A DNA stretch of 64,000 bases from Myxococcales bacterium (lineage in GTDB: Bacteria; Myxococcota; UBA4151). The number at the start of each line of letters is the position of its first letter. The stretch's first letter is position 1. Under the pieces are notes generated by a model. That model searched no databases. It was not told the origin of the DNA and was given only the letters and a program-made list of their open reading frames with translations. The stretch is taken from assembly GCA_002722845.1 (NCBI GenBank), contig PBND01000043.1:81796-145795 (forward strand), given 5' to 3'. The position numbers and the translations under genes were made by a program. Shown in pieces: positions 33,585 to 41,466 of the stretch.

Positions 33585-34518
33585 GCGAATAGCGAGGCAA
33601 CTCACCTTCAAGAACACGGCGAAGGTCGCCCAGACACATCTCGGCCATCTGCCTGCGGGTTGCTTGGTCCGCGCTGCCTAGATGGGGCAGCAAGACCACG
33701 TCGTCTCGATGGATCAATGCGGGGTGGACTTCCGGTTCCCGAGCGTAGACGTCCAAGCCAGCACCGCCAAGGTGACCTCGTTCGAGGGCCTGGGCCAACG
33801 CGGCCTCATCGATGATCGGCCCCCGGGCCGTGTTGATGACGAGGGCCCCCGGGCGCAGGCGTGCCAGCGCGTCGCCATCGATCAGGCCCCTGGTGACCTC
33901 CGTGAGCGGGCAGTGAAGACTGAGTATATCGCTGCGCTCGAGAAGTTCATCTAAGCCGACAGCCTCATCGGGGGGATCCAGCACCGGTGAGCGGGTGTGG
34001 AACAGGACCTTCAGGCCGAAGGCCCGGGCCCGTTGAGCCACTGCTCGGCCGATCCGACCATAGCCAATAATCCCCAAAACCCGCCCCTGCAGTTCCCGGC
34101 CCACCAGCAAGGTTGGAGACCAACCCTGGAAGCCTCCGCGTCGGACCAACCGGTCCCCTTCGACGAGGCGTCGACTGAGACCGAGGATGAGCGCCAGCGT
34201 TAGATCCGCCGTCGCGTCCGTCAGGACCCCAGGGGTGTGGGTCACGTGAATCGACCGTTCTCGGCAGGCGGCTAAATCGATGTTGTCGGTCCCCACCGCA
34301 TGCTGAGCCACGATCTCAAGATCGGGGCAATGGGATAAGAGTTCCTCATCGATCGGGTCGGTGAGCATGGATAACAGCCCCCGGCATCCCTGCAATTCGT
34401 CGATGAGCTCGCGAGGCCGAAGGGGGCGGTCCAGACTGTTGATTCGATAGCTATGCGGGCCCAACACGCCTTCCGGTTCAATGCTAAGGCGCCGGGAGAT
34501 AAAAACCTTCGCTGTCAT
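33565..34518 (-). CDS. D-2-hydroxyacid dehydrogenase (glyoxylate/hydroxypyruvate reductase-like)
   Basis: 317 aa, normal for the family. The NAD(P) fold is GIIGYGRIGRAVAQRARAFG. The catalytic triad of the family is visible in order: Arg in INTARGPIIDEAAL, Glu in DVYAREPEV, His in LLPHLGSAD. These cytoplasmic enzymes reduce 2-oxoacids such as glyoxylate, hydroxypyruvate or phosphohydroxypyruvate; the lack of a C-terminal ACT domain argues against a SerA of the long type, and the true substrate is open. It follows the lipoprotein gene at 34528 with a 9-bp gap, so they are probably co-transcribed. The 3' end overlaps the convergent FG-GAP gene by 20 bp. Confidence 0.9.
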   Translation of the reverse strand: MTAKVFISRRLSIEPEGVLGPHSYRINSLDRPLRPRELIDELQGCRGLLSMLTDPIDEELLSHCPDLEIVAQHAVGTDNIDLAACRERSIHVTHTPGVLTDATADLTLALILGLSRRLVEGDRLVRRGGFQGWSPTLLVGRELQGRVLGIIGYGRIGRAVAQRARAFGLKVLFHTRSPVLDPPDEAVGLDELLERSDILSLHCPLTEVTRGLIDGDALARLRPGALVINTARGPIIDEAALAQALERGHLGGAGLDVYAREPEVHPALIHRDDVVLLPHLGSADQATRRQMAEMCLGDLRRVLEGELPRYSLRVPMP

Positions 34519-34527
34519 CGGCTCCGG

Positions 34528-36183
34528 TCAGCCCTGCTGTCCGAGCCAGGTGATCAGTCGGTCGACAACGGGCTTTCCTTCCCGGTCGGCGTGGGCGTTG
34601 CCGAGCAGATCCGCATCACCACTGGCAAAAACCCCTGGCCCGGTGACCAGAATTGGAATCTCGCCCTGGGGCAAACCTTCCGTCTTGGGGAAAGGCGTTC
34701 GCAGTTTGACCACTTGGTTGCCCTGGCCGAAGGCTTTCTTGCCCGGTGTTCCGGTCGGTGGTGTCGGGTTTAAGCAAACCCACGCACCCGGATAGGTTGA
34801 GCCGACGACGGTGAGTTTCTTTTGCTCACTGAGCAGTTGAATGGGGGCCGCCCGATAGTACGAGTACGAGTTGTTGGGAATGTTGGCCAAGCCGATCTGG
34901 CGATTCCCCCCCTCTGCAGCCACCATGGTCTGTCCAAAGGCGATCCCTCGGTCGAGTCCGAGATCGTTCAAGGTCGAAGGGTAGTCTTTGGGGTCGTACT
35001 TGACCTTTTCGTCCAGGGTCTTGCGAATCTGGGCAACCACCTCTTTGGGCATGACTTGGAGCATCATATCGAAGTCCTTCATCATGTCCGTCATCGGATC
35101 CGAACTACCCTCAGCCAATAAGACGAGACGAGGTACCTTTTTGAGAAGTTCCAGGTTCTTCGCATTTCTCAATGGTGCGGCGACCACGACGGCTTTGTAT
35201 CGAGTGGGGTCTCCGCTCAAGACACCCTGTTCCACCCCATAACCCACTTCATTTAGAACGTCGGCCAAGCGATCGAGACCGCTGAGGCTTCCATCAGCCC
35301 GCAGCCCACCGCTGCCTGTTTCGATGAAGACGGTCCCTTGAGCACCCGTCTCGTGAATGACGCTCTTTAAAGGGCGCGGTTGACCGGCTTGATCGATCTG
35401 GCGCCCCGCGAGCAATCGGAAGAGTTTGAGGACAAAGTCCTTATTGTTTCCCAGGCTCATGCCCGTTGGACGACTCATGTTCCAAAACATCTCCGCATCG
35501 GCCACCACGGCAACCGGGCCTAGGCCTGCGGTCTCGGACAAGGCGGCAACCACATCAGTCGATGCGCGGAAGGGTTGGTCGACCTTGAGCAGGGGTTGGG
35601 CGTCTTTTGAGAGCTTAAGGGGGGCGGCCGTCATTGGGCGGACATTCTGCACCCCCAAGCGATTGCTGTGAGAGAAAGGCCACTGAATCTCGTCGAGGCG
35701 ACGACCTTTGCCGTCGGCGGTGGTGGCTCGGATTTTAATGCCCCAGGCCTCGGTCAGCGCGTTGTGCATATCGGCATGGCGGAAGAAATTATCATGCTCG
35801 GCGATCACCAAGACACCACCGCCTGATTTACGAAAGCCGCGGATCGCCTCTAGGTCCTCTGGCTCGTATTTACGCTCGAGCGCTGGCCCTAAGACGAGGA
35901 TGTTACCGGGTCCTGACACATTCCGAGTAAGGGATGTGAGGTCGCGGAAGTTGACGGAGACCAGGGCACCCTCGTCACGTAGTGCATCGGTTAACTGGCT
36001 CATACCGGCGAAGTAAGCGTCAAAGGGGCTGTAAATTTGTTCCTTCGATAAATCGAAGATCACATGAAAGTTTGTGTTTGGCGCTGGGCGCTCACCTTCG
36101 TCTTTCGGCTGTGTGTCTGTCGATTTACTTTGAGTGCAAGCGACGAGCATGACGGCAAGGGTCAGGGCGAGCGTGCGTTTCAT
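34528..36183 (-). CDS. GldG/DUF4350-like lipoprotein
   Basis: 551 aa. MKRTLALTLAVMLVAC gives lipid Cys16 (L-V-A-C) followed by Thr. NFHVIFDLSKEQIYSPFD and LRDEGALVSVNFRDL, then GNILVLGPALERKYEPEDLEAIRGFRKSGG and VLVIAEHDNFF, recall the DUF4350 / GldG glutaminase-like fold seen in gliding-motility and ABC-associated proteins. A second similar half follows (LSGLDRLADVLNEVGYGVEQG, KAVVVAAPLRNAKNLELLK). The domain is not catalytic in known cases and probably binds a ligand. There is no ABC transporter next to it here. It is probably an envelope protein of unknown role, co-transcribed with the hydroxyacid dehydrogenase. Confidence 0.65.
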   Translation of the reverse strand: MKRTLALTLAVMLVACTQSKSTDTQPKDEGERPAPNTNFHVIFDLSKEQIYSPFDAYFAGMSQLTDALRDEGALVSVNFRDLTSLTRNVSGPGNILVLGPALERKYEPEDLEAIRGFRKSGGGVLVIAEHDNFFRHADMHNALTEAWGIKIRATTADGKGRRLDEIQWPFSHSNRLGVQNVRPMTAAPLKLSKDAQPLLKVDQPFRASTDVVAALSETAGLGPVAVVADAEMFWNMSRPTGMSLGNNKDFVLKLFRLLAGRQIDQAGQPRPLKSVIHETGAQGTVFIETGSGGLRADGSLSGLDRLADVLNEVGYGVEQGVLSGDPTRYKAVVVAAPLRNAKNLELLKKVPRLVLLAEGSSDPMTDMMKDFDMMLQVMPKEVVAQIRKTLDEKVKYDPKDYPSTLNDLGLDRGIAFGQTMVAAEGGNRQIGLANIPNNSYSYYRAAPIQLLSEQKKLTVVGSTYPGAWVCLNPTPPTGTPGKKAFGQGNQVVKLRTPFPKTEGLPQGEIPILVTGPGVFASGDADLLGNAHADREGKPVVDRLITWLGQQG

Positions 36184-36308
36184 CGAGGTCTCCAGGCACC
36201 GTTGAACACCGAGACTCTATGCCCATACGGGGCAAAGGCAAACCACCGTGGCGACTGTCCCTTGGTCAACGGCCCATTTTCGGGCAATGCGCTCACGGGA
36301 GCGAAGGG

Positions 36309-37538
36309 ATGTCGGGTAGCTTTCGTGCTGTGCCGCGCACAGGTGTCATCTTTGTGAGTTCCGAGGCCTCGAAACGAGGCTTCTACCGTGGGGCACCCGA
36401 TTGGTGCAATCTGGGCCAAGGGCAACCCGAGACCGGCCCGTTGGGTGTTGGCGATGTCCGGATCGACTCCATCGCCATCGATGAAGCCGATCACGAGTAT
36501 GCACCGGTTGCCGGCCTGCAGGCCCTGCGTGCCGCTGTGGCAAATCTCTATAACCACCGGTATCGGCGGGGGAAGAAGAGCCAGTACGGACCGGAGAACG
36601 TCGCGATTTCCGGTGGCGGTCGGGCCGGGCTGACGCGGGCAGCCGCGGCGCTGGGCCGGATCAATTTGGGTCATTTTCTCCCCGATTACACAGCTTATGA
36701 GGAGTTGCTGGAGATCTTCGGTCGATTTAGCTCCATTCCCATCCTCCTCGAAGCGGAACAGAATTACGATTTTGGTATTCCCGCGCTGCGGCGAGAGATT
36801 TTGGGGCGCGGCCTCGGTGGCTTGTTGCTGTCCAACCCCTGTAACCCTACGGGAAAGATGATCCATGGCGATGAACTCGCGGCTTGGGTGGAGACGGCCC
36901 GGACCTTAGACTGCGCTTTGTTGGTCGACGAGTTCTACTCCAACTACACCTGGGCCTGCGAAGGGCCTGTGAGTGCCGCTGCCTTTGTCGACGATGTGAA
37001 CGAAGATCCGGTGATCTTGGTGGATGGCTTGACGAAGAACTGGCGATATCCTGGCTGGCGCATCAGTTGGACCGTGGGGCCCCAGTCGGTGATCGAGGCG
37101 ATTACCAGTGCCGGGAGTTTCCTCGATGGCGGTGCGAACCGTCCCTTGCAACGGGCCGCCCTAAGCCTACTGGAGCCGGCCCGGGCTGAGGGGGAGCGGG
37201 AACGGATCCGAAGCTGCTTTTTGGGGAAACGACAACGCATGATCGACGGCTTGCGGCGACTCGGGGTGAAGGTGGGACTCGAGCCGGAGGGGACCTTTTA
37301 CGTCTGGGGCGATTTGAGCGAGATGCCCGAAGGGCTGCGAGAGGGCATGGCCTTCTTTCAAGCCTGTCTCGACGAAAAAGTGATCGTGGTTCCGGGGGAG
37401 TTCTTTGACGTGAACCCAGGCAAGCGACGGCCTGGGCGGCACTCTCGGTTTCGGAATCAGGTTCGTTTCTCTTTTGGACCCGAGCTGTCGGTGATCGATG
37501 AAGGACTGCTTCGCATGGAGCGGCTACTGAGTCGCTAG
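36309..37538 (+). CDS. PLP-dependent aminotransferase, class I/II
   Basis: 409 aa from the ATG at 36309; a frame from 36219 and starts further in are also possible. Fold type I signatures: NLGQGQPETGPL at the N terminus, YAPVAGLQALRAAVANLYN, SNPCNPTGKMIHGDEL, LLVDEFYSNY, the PLP lysine K243 in DGLTKNWRYPGWRISW, and the C-terminal Arg in NQVRFSFG. It transfers an amino group between an amino acid and a 2-oxoacid in the cytoplasm; substrate specificity cannot be read from these motifs. It is divergent from the lipoprotein at 36183 and overlaps the ArsR-rhodanese gene tail to tail by 4 bp. Confidence 0.88.
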   Translation: MSGSFRAVPRTGVIFVSSEASKRGFYRGAPDWCNLGQGQPETGPLGVGDVRIDSIAIDEADHEYAPVAGLQALRAAVANLYNHRYRRGKKSQYGPENVAISGGGRAGLTRAAAALGRINLGHFLPDYTAYEELLEIFGRFSSIPILLEAEQNYDFGIPALRREILGRGLGGLLLSNPCNPTGKMIHGDELAAWVETARTLDCALLVDEFYSNYTWACEGPVSAAAFVDDVNEDPVILVDGLTKNWRYPGWRISWTVGPQSVIEAITSAGSFLDGGANRPLQRAALSLLEPARAEGERERIRSCFLGKRQRMIDGLRRLGVKVGLEPEGTFYVWGDLSEMPEGLREGMAFFQACLDEKVIVVPGEFFDVNPGKRRPGRHSRFRNQVRFSFGPELSVIDEGLLRMERLLSR

Positions 37539-38215
37539 GGCCCGGATCCTTCGATGATCACGACTTGCCCGCCCTCGGCCCGCCACTCGGCGATGCCGGC
37601 CCCCAGGTGTCTGACGTCGAGTCCCTGGTTGATCAAGAGATCCACCGCCTCCAAGGCGCTGAGGCAGTAGGGGCCACGACAGTAGGCGACCACCTGCCGG
37701 TCCCTGGGCAACTCGACGAAACGCTGGTCGAGCTCCCGCAGGGGAATCGAGATGGCCCCCGGGAGGTGCCCGGCCGAAAATTCATCCCGACTCCGGACAT
37801 CGAGAAGAACAAATTCACCCCTGACCACGCCGTGAACGAAGCGCTGTCTGTTGCGCCGCCAGGCCTCGGAGCGCATGTGGGCCATGCGCTCTCGAGCCGG
37901 GGTCAGTTCACTGAAGCGCTTCTCAGCGAGTCGATGAAGACTCACCATCAAATGGGAGACAGCGGCATCGGAGAGGCGGTAATAGACGTAGAGGCCCCGT
38001 TTGTCGGATTCGACCAGTCGAGCTTGTCGAAGCACCTGAAGATGGCGGGAGGTGTTTGCGATGCTGCAGTCGATCAGGCCCGCTAAACCCTCAACCGTTC
38101 GCGGCCCTTGGGACAAAACATCGAGGAGTTCCAAACGCTTTGGGCTGGCGAGGCTCTTCCCGATGCGAGCAAACTGCTCGTAGAGGCCATCCCGAAATGC
38201 TCGCTTTTCGCTCAT
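37535..38215 (-). CDS. ArsR-family HTH regulator fused to a rhodanese domain
   Basis: 226 aa from the ATG before SEKRAF. Residues about 15-90 are an ArsR/SmtB winged helix (RLELLDVLSQGPRTVEGLAGL, SIANTSRHLQVLRQARLV, a GLYVYYRL wing). Residues about 115-220 are a rhodanese domain (VLLDVRSRDEFSAGHLPGAISIP) with active-site loop C179-R-G-P-Y-C184. Only one Cys is seen in the HTH part, so the sensing thiol could be in the rhodanese loop. Such fusions are thought to sense sulfane sulfur or thiol stress and to act as repressors. A strong dyad 14 bases upstream suggests autorepression. The regulon may include divergent recC, but this is unproven. Confidence 0.9.
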   Translation of the reverse strand: MSEKRAFRDGLYEQFARIGKSLASPKRLELLDVLSQGPRTVEGLAGLIDCSIANTSRHLQVLRQARLVESDKRGLYVYYRLSDAAVSHLMVSLHRLAEKRFSELTPARERMAHMRSEAWRRNRQRFVHGVVRGEFVLLDVRSRDEFSAGHLPGAISIPLRELDQRFVELPRDRQVVAYCRGPYCLSALEAVDLLINQGLDVRHLGAGIAEWRAEGGQVVIIEGSGP

Positions 38216-38228
38216 CGCTCCGAATTCA

Positions 38229-38252
38229 CTAATCAATCATTCGGTTGAATAG
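38229..38252. promoter_or_regulatory. Operator-like dyad upstream of the ArsR-rhodanese gene
   Basis: A 24-base interrupted palindrome with arms CTAnTCAAnC and GnTTGAnTAG around a 4-base centre: 9 of 12 base pairs are symmetric. It starts 14 bases upstream of the regulator's start codon, the usual place and size for an ArsR-dimer site, so autoregulation is likely. recC begins 89 bases away on the other side. Confidence 0.6.
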
Positions 38253-38340
38253 GCTGTCTTGTCCCGCCCGTCAAATGGTCAGCAGCGACCCCCTTGTCAG
38301 ACCCCCCCATTAGACCGGATGAGGTCAGACGGGGGCGGTT

Positions 38341-41300
38341 GTGATCCACCTGATTTCCAGTAACCGGATGGATGTTCTGCGGCAGACGCTGGTGGAACTG
38401 CTCCGGGAGCCCGTGGGGGGGCCACTGGATCACGAGCTCGTCATCGTGCCGAATCGTGGTCTTGGGCGTTGGTTGGAGATGGGCCTGGCCGCGGACCAAG
38501 GGATCTGTGCCCAGACTCGTCTGGCCTTCCCCCGTCGCTTGATCTGCCAGATCCTCGACAGTGCGCTGGTGCCAGACCGGGCCCAGGATGCCTATCAGCC
38601 GGAGGCGATGGCCTGGGCCCTCTACGGGCTGATTCCCCGCTGGTTGGCCCAGGGGCGTGGGGATGAGTTGGCCGATTACTGGCAGGCTAACCCTTCCCCG
38701 GCGAGTCGCTTCGCCCTGTGTCGGGAGCTGGCTCGCATCTACGATCTAGCCATCATCTATCGGCCGCAGAACGTCGTGAAATGGGGACAAGCCCCCCAGG
38801 ATTGGCCCGAGGATCTCTTTGGCGCCCTGGCCCGGCAACTGGGGCCAGAAGCGCACCTCGCTGCCCGCATTCAACACTATCTCAACGGTGGGTATGAGGC
38901 CCGCTTGCCCCAGCGTTTATCGTTGTTTGGTCTAGGCTGTCTCCCGCCGGCCTTCATCGGCCTCATCCACGAGGCAGCCCGGCGCCAAGGCTGCTTCGTT
39001 TACCAATTTCAGTTGAACCCAAGTTCGGGGCTCTTTGTCGATGCGACGACGGCCCGTCAGCAGCACCATCTGCTCCACGGCGAGGGTTTACTCGAAGCGG
39101 AGGCGCACCTCACCACAGTGCATCCCTTGTTGGCCAGTTGGGGCGGACTTGCCCGGGCCCAGCAGCGCCAACAGATCGCACTGTCCTTCGATGATGAGCG
39201 GCCGTTGTATTATCCGGCCGAGGGTGAAGGCACGCTGCCTCGTTTGCAGCGGGACCTTTGTGATCTCGTCGACCGATTTGAAAGGCCGAGGGGCCAGCCG
39301 CCAAGGGCCGGGGACCATAGTCTTCGGATCCACCGTTGTCACGGTGCGCTACGGGAGGTTGAGGTCCTCAAGGATCAGATCCTCGACCTCCTTGAACGGC
39401 AGGCCGACCTTGAGCCTCAGGATATCGCGGTGCTGTCCACGGACCCGAAGACCTATGGCCCACTCATCCAGGCGGTTTTTGCCCCAGAACTCTTCGTGTC
39501 TACGGCCGATCTCAGCCAGGCCGATGGAGACGATCTGGCCCAGGCCGTGGGCCAGGCCCTTGAGGTGGCCCAGGGAGGCTTGGAACTCGATTCGGTTGTG
39601 GATTTACTGAACCTCGAGGTCTTGCAGCGACATTGGCGCTTGCAGGGTGGGCGTGTTGGAGATCTCGCCCAATTGCTCCAGCGGGCTGGGATCGAAGGGG
39701 CTCGGGACGGACTGCATCGGGCCCAGATGAGTCAGGCTGGTGGCGATGCGAGAACCTGGAAGGAAGGACTGGAGCGCTTGGCCTTGGGTCTGGCAATGCC
39801 CTCGGGCTTTGATCAGGTCGTCCAGGACCGACTCCCCGTCGACCCTGGGGGGCCTGAAGCTCTGGAGCAGGTGGTCGGCATTCTCGACGCCCTCTTCGAA
39901 CTGCAGCGATGCCTGCAAACGGAAGGGACGGTGGTCGCAGGGATGGGGGCTCTGGAAGCGGCCCTGGTCGGACTCCTGGGCCCAAGGGTCGAGCGAGAGT
40001 TAGGTTCGAGCTTCGACCAACTCACCCAATCAGCCCAATGGGCCGGTGAAGTGTCTTTGCCCGTCCATTTATTGGCCCAGGGGCTCCAAGAGCTGCTGGA
40101 CCAAGAGGCAGAGGGTGGTCAATTTCTTGCCGGCGGGGTGACCGTTAGCGGCCTGCAGCCTCTTCGGGCCGTGCCGTTTCAAGCCATCTATGTCCTCGGT
40201 CTTGGAGCCTCCGAACAACCTTTTCCCCGCCCGGCCCTTGGCGGCGACTTAAAGCAGCGGATCCTTGGCCCCTCGCGCCCCGGTGACCGAGACCGTCGGC
40301 AGGAGGATTTGGACCTCTTCCTGCAACTTCTTCTCAGTGCCCGCCGGGAGCTGGGCTTGTTTGTGAGTTCGGTTTCCGTCGACGATGGGAGCGAGGCGCC
40401 GGTCAGCGTGGTCGTCGATCAACTGCTCGATTTGGTGGTTGCCGACGCTTGCGCGCCCGATGCGGGCATCGACGTCCAGGCATCGCGGGACGAGTTATGG
40501 CGCCATTGGGTGATCGACCACCCGTTACAGCCCTTCGACCCCCGGGCTTTCTCCCGACAGGAAACCGGCGGCAGCTTTGCCCAGATCTATCGTCACGAAG
40601 CTCGCCAGAAGCCTTTTGGCTGGGCCGGCTGTTCAGCCCCCGAGGAGATCGACCTCACCCGATTGGCCTCCTGGTTCTATGATTCTTTGTCCGAGGCCTT
40701 AGACACCGACTTGGGTTTACGGTTGCGCCCATGGCTGCGGGCCAATCCAGAGCCAACCCAGCAGGCATTGCCGGCCCGGACTCGCCACCAACTCGTGCTT
40801 CGTTTGCTCGAGGACCCAGACAAGAACCAAGCCTGGCTCGAAGCCAGCGGCCAACTGACCCCCGGCCATTTAGGCCTGTTCCAGGCCGGTGAGGTACTCA
40901 AGCTGGTCGAAGCTTGTCCCGTGCCACCCATCCGACCCGGCCCACCACTGGTCGTGGATCTCTCGCTCGCGGGTCGTCAACTGGTTGGAAGACTCCCGGC
41001 AGAGGCTATGTGGATTGAGCCCCAGGCGAAGGGCCCAGCCTTTGGGGCCTGGCTGCAACACTTGGTTCGCCAGGTGATGGTTGGGCCGACCGAAACACGG
41101 GTTCTTTTTAACGCCAGCGGCAAAAGTCCCTGGAAGGAGTTAACGCTGCCCGCCGCCGCGGCCGACGACGCCAGAGATCGCCTGGAGGCCCTTGTGAAGC
41201 TCTACTGTGAAGGCATGAAACAGGGTTGGGTCTTTGTCGGTGAGGTGGCCAGCGCGTTCGCGGCGGTCCGGGCCCAGGCGACGACGCCCGGCGACACCGA

Positions 41301-41466
41301 GGCTTGGCATCAAGCGCGCCAGGTATGGTGGAACTACCGGAATCGACCCCATCTGCGCCGTTGTCTTGGCCCAGACGCAGCTTTTCCTGGCGAGCGCCAG
41401 GACTGGTTCGAGCGTTTGGTCACGGAGGCATTTTTGCCCGCTTACTTGGATATGGAGGGCCCATGA
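38341..41466 (+). CDS. recC: Exodeoxyribonuclease V gamma subunit RecC
   Basis: 1041 aa from a GTG at 38341 preceded by a G-rich stretch. The N terminus HLISSNRMDVLRQTLVELL and ELVIVPNRGLGRWLEMGLA is the conserved RecC opening. Further family blocks are FPRRLICQIL, LFGLGCLPPAFIGL, QDIAVLSTDPKTYGPLIQAVF, GVTVSGLQPLRAVPFQAIYVLGLG and RDRRQEDLDLFLQLLLSARRELGLFVSS. RecC is the inactive-helicase scaffold of RecBCD that holds the recombination hot-spot (Chi) reading site and splits the DNA strands. It is the first gene of recC-recB-recD, with an ATGA overlap to recB. Confidence 0.95.
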   Translation: MIHLISSNRMDVLRQTLVELLREPVGGPLDHELVIVPNRGLGRWLEMGLAADQGICAQTRLAFPRRLICQILDSALVPDRAQDAYQPEAMAWALYGLIPRWLAQGRGDELADYWQANPSPASRFALCRELARIYDLAIIYRPQNVVKWGQAPQDWPEDLFGALARQLGPEAHLAARIQHYLNGGYEARLPQRLSLFGLGCLPPAFIGLIHEAARRQGCFVYQFQLNPSSGLFVDATTARQQHHLLHGEGLLEAEAHLTTVHPLLASWGGLARAQQRQQIALSFDDERPLYYPAEGEGTLPRLQRDLCDLVDRFERPRGQPPRAGDHSLRIHRCHGALREVEVLKDQILDLLERQADLEPQDIAVLSTDPKTYGPLIQAVFAPELFVSTADLSQADGDDLAQAVGQALEVAQGGLELDSVVDLLNLEVLQRHWRLQGGRVGDLAQLLQRAGIEGARDGLHRAQMSQAGGDARTWKEGLERLALGLAMPSGFDQVVQDRLPVDPGGPEALEQVVGILDALFELQRCLQTEGTVVAGMGALEAALVGLLGPRVERELGSSFDQLTQSAQWAGEVSLPVHLLAQGLQELLDQEAEGGQFLAGGVTVSGLQPLRAVPFQAIYVLGLGASEQPFPRPALGGDLKQRILGPSRPGDRDRRQEDLDLFLQLLLSARRELGLFVSSVSVDDGSEAPVSVVVDQLLDLVVADACAPDAGIDVQASRDELWRHWVIDHPLQPFDPRAFSRQETGGSFAQIYRHEARQKPFGWAGCSAPEEIDLTRLASWFYDSLSEALDTDLGLRLRPWLRANPEPTQQALPARTRHQLVLRLLEDPDKNQAWLEASGQLTPGHLGLFQAGEVLKLVEACPVPPIRPGPPLVVDLSLAGRQLVGRLPAEAMWIEPQAKGPAFGAWLQHLVRQVMVGPTETRVLFNASGKSPWKELTLPAAAADDARDRLEALVKLYCEGMKQGWVFVGEVASAFAAVRAQATTPGDTEAWHQARQVWWNYRNRPHLRRCLGPDAAFPGERQDWFERLVTEAFLPAYLDMEGP

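Noticed and set aside
38296..38330. GTCAGAC direct repeats (38296-38302, 38324-38330) upstream of recC as operator
   Set aside because: Seven-base repeats in a GC-rich spacer are expected by chance, and there is no symmetry and no known recC regulator.
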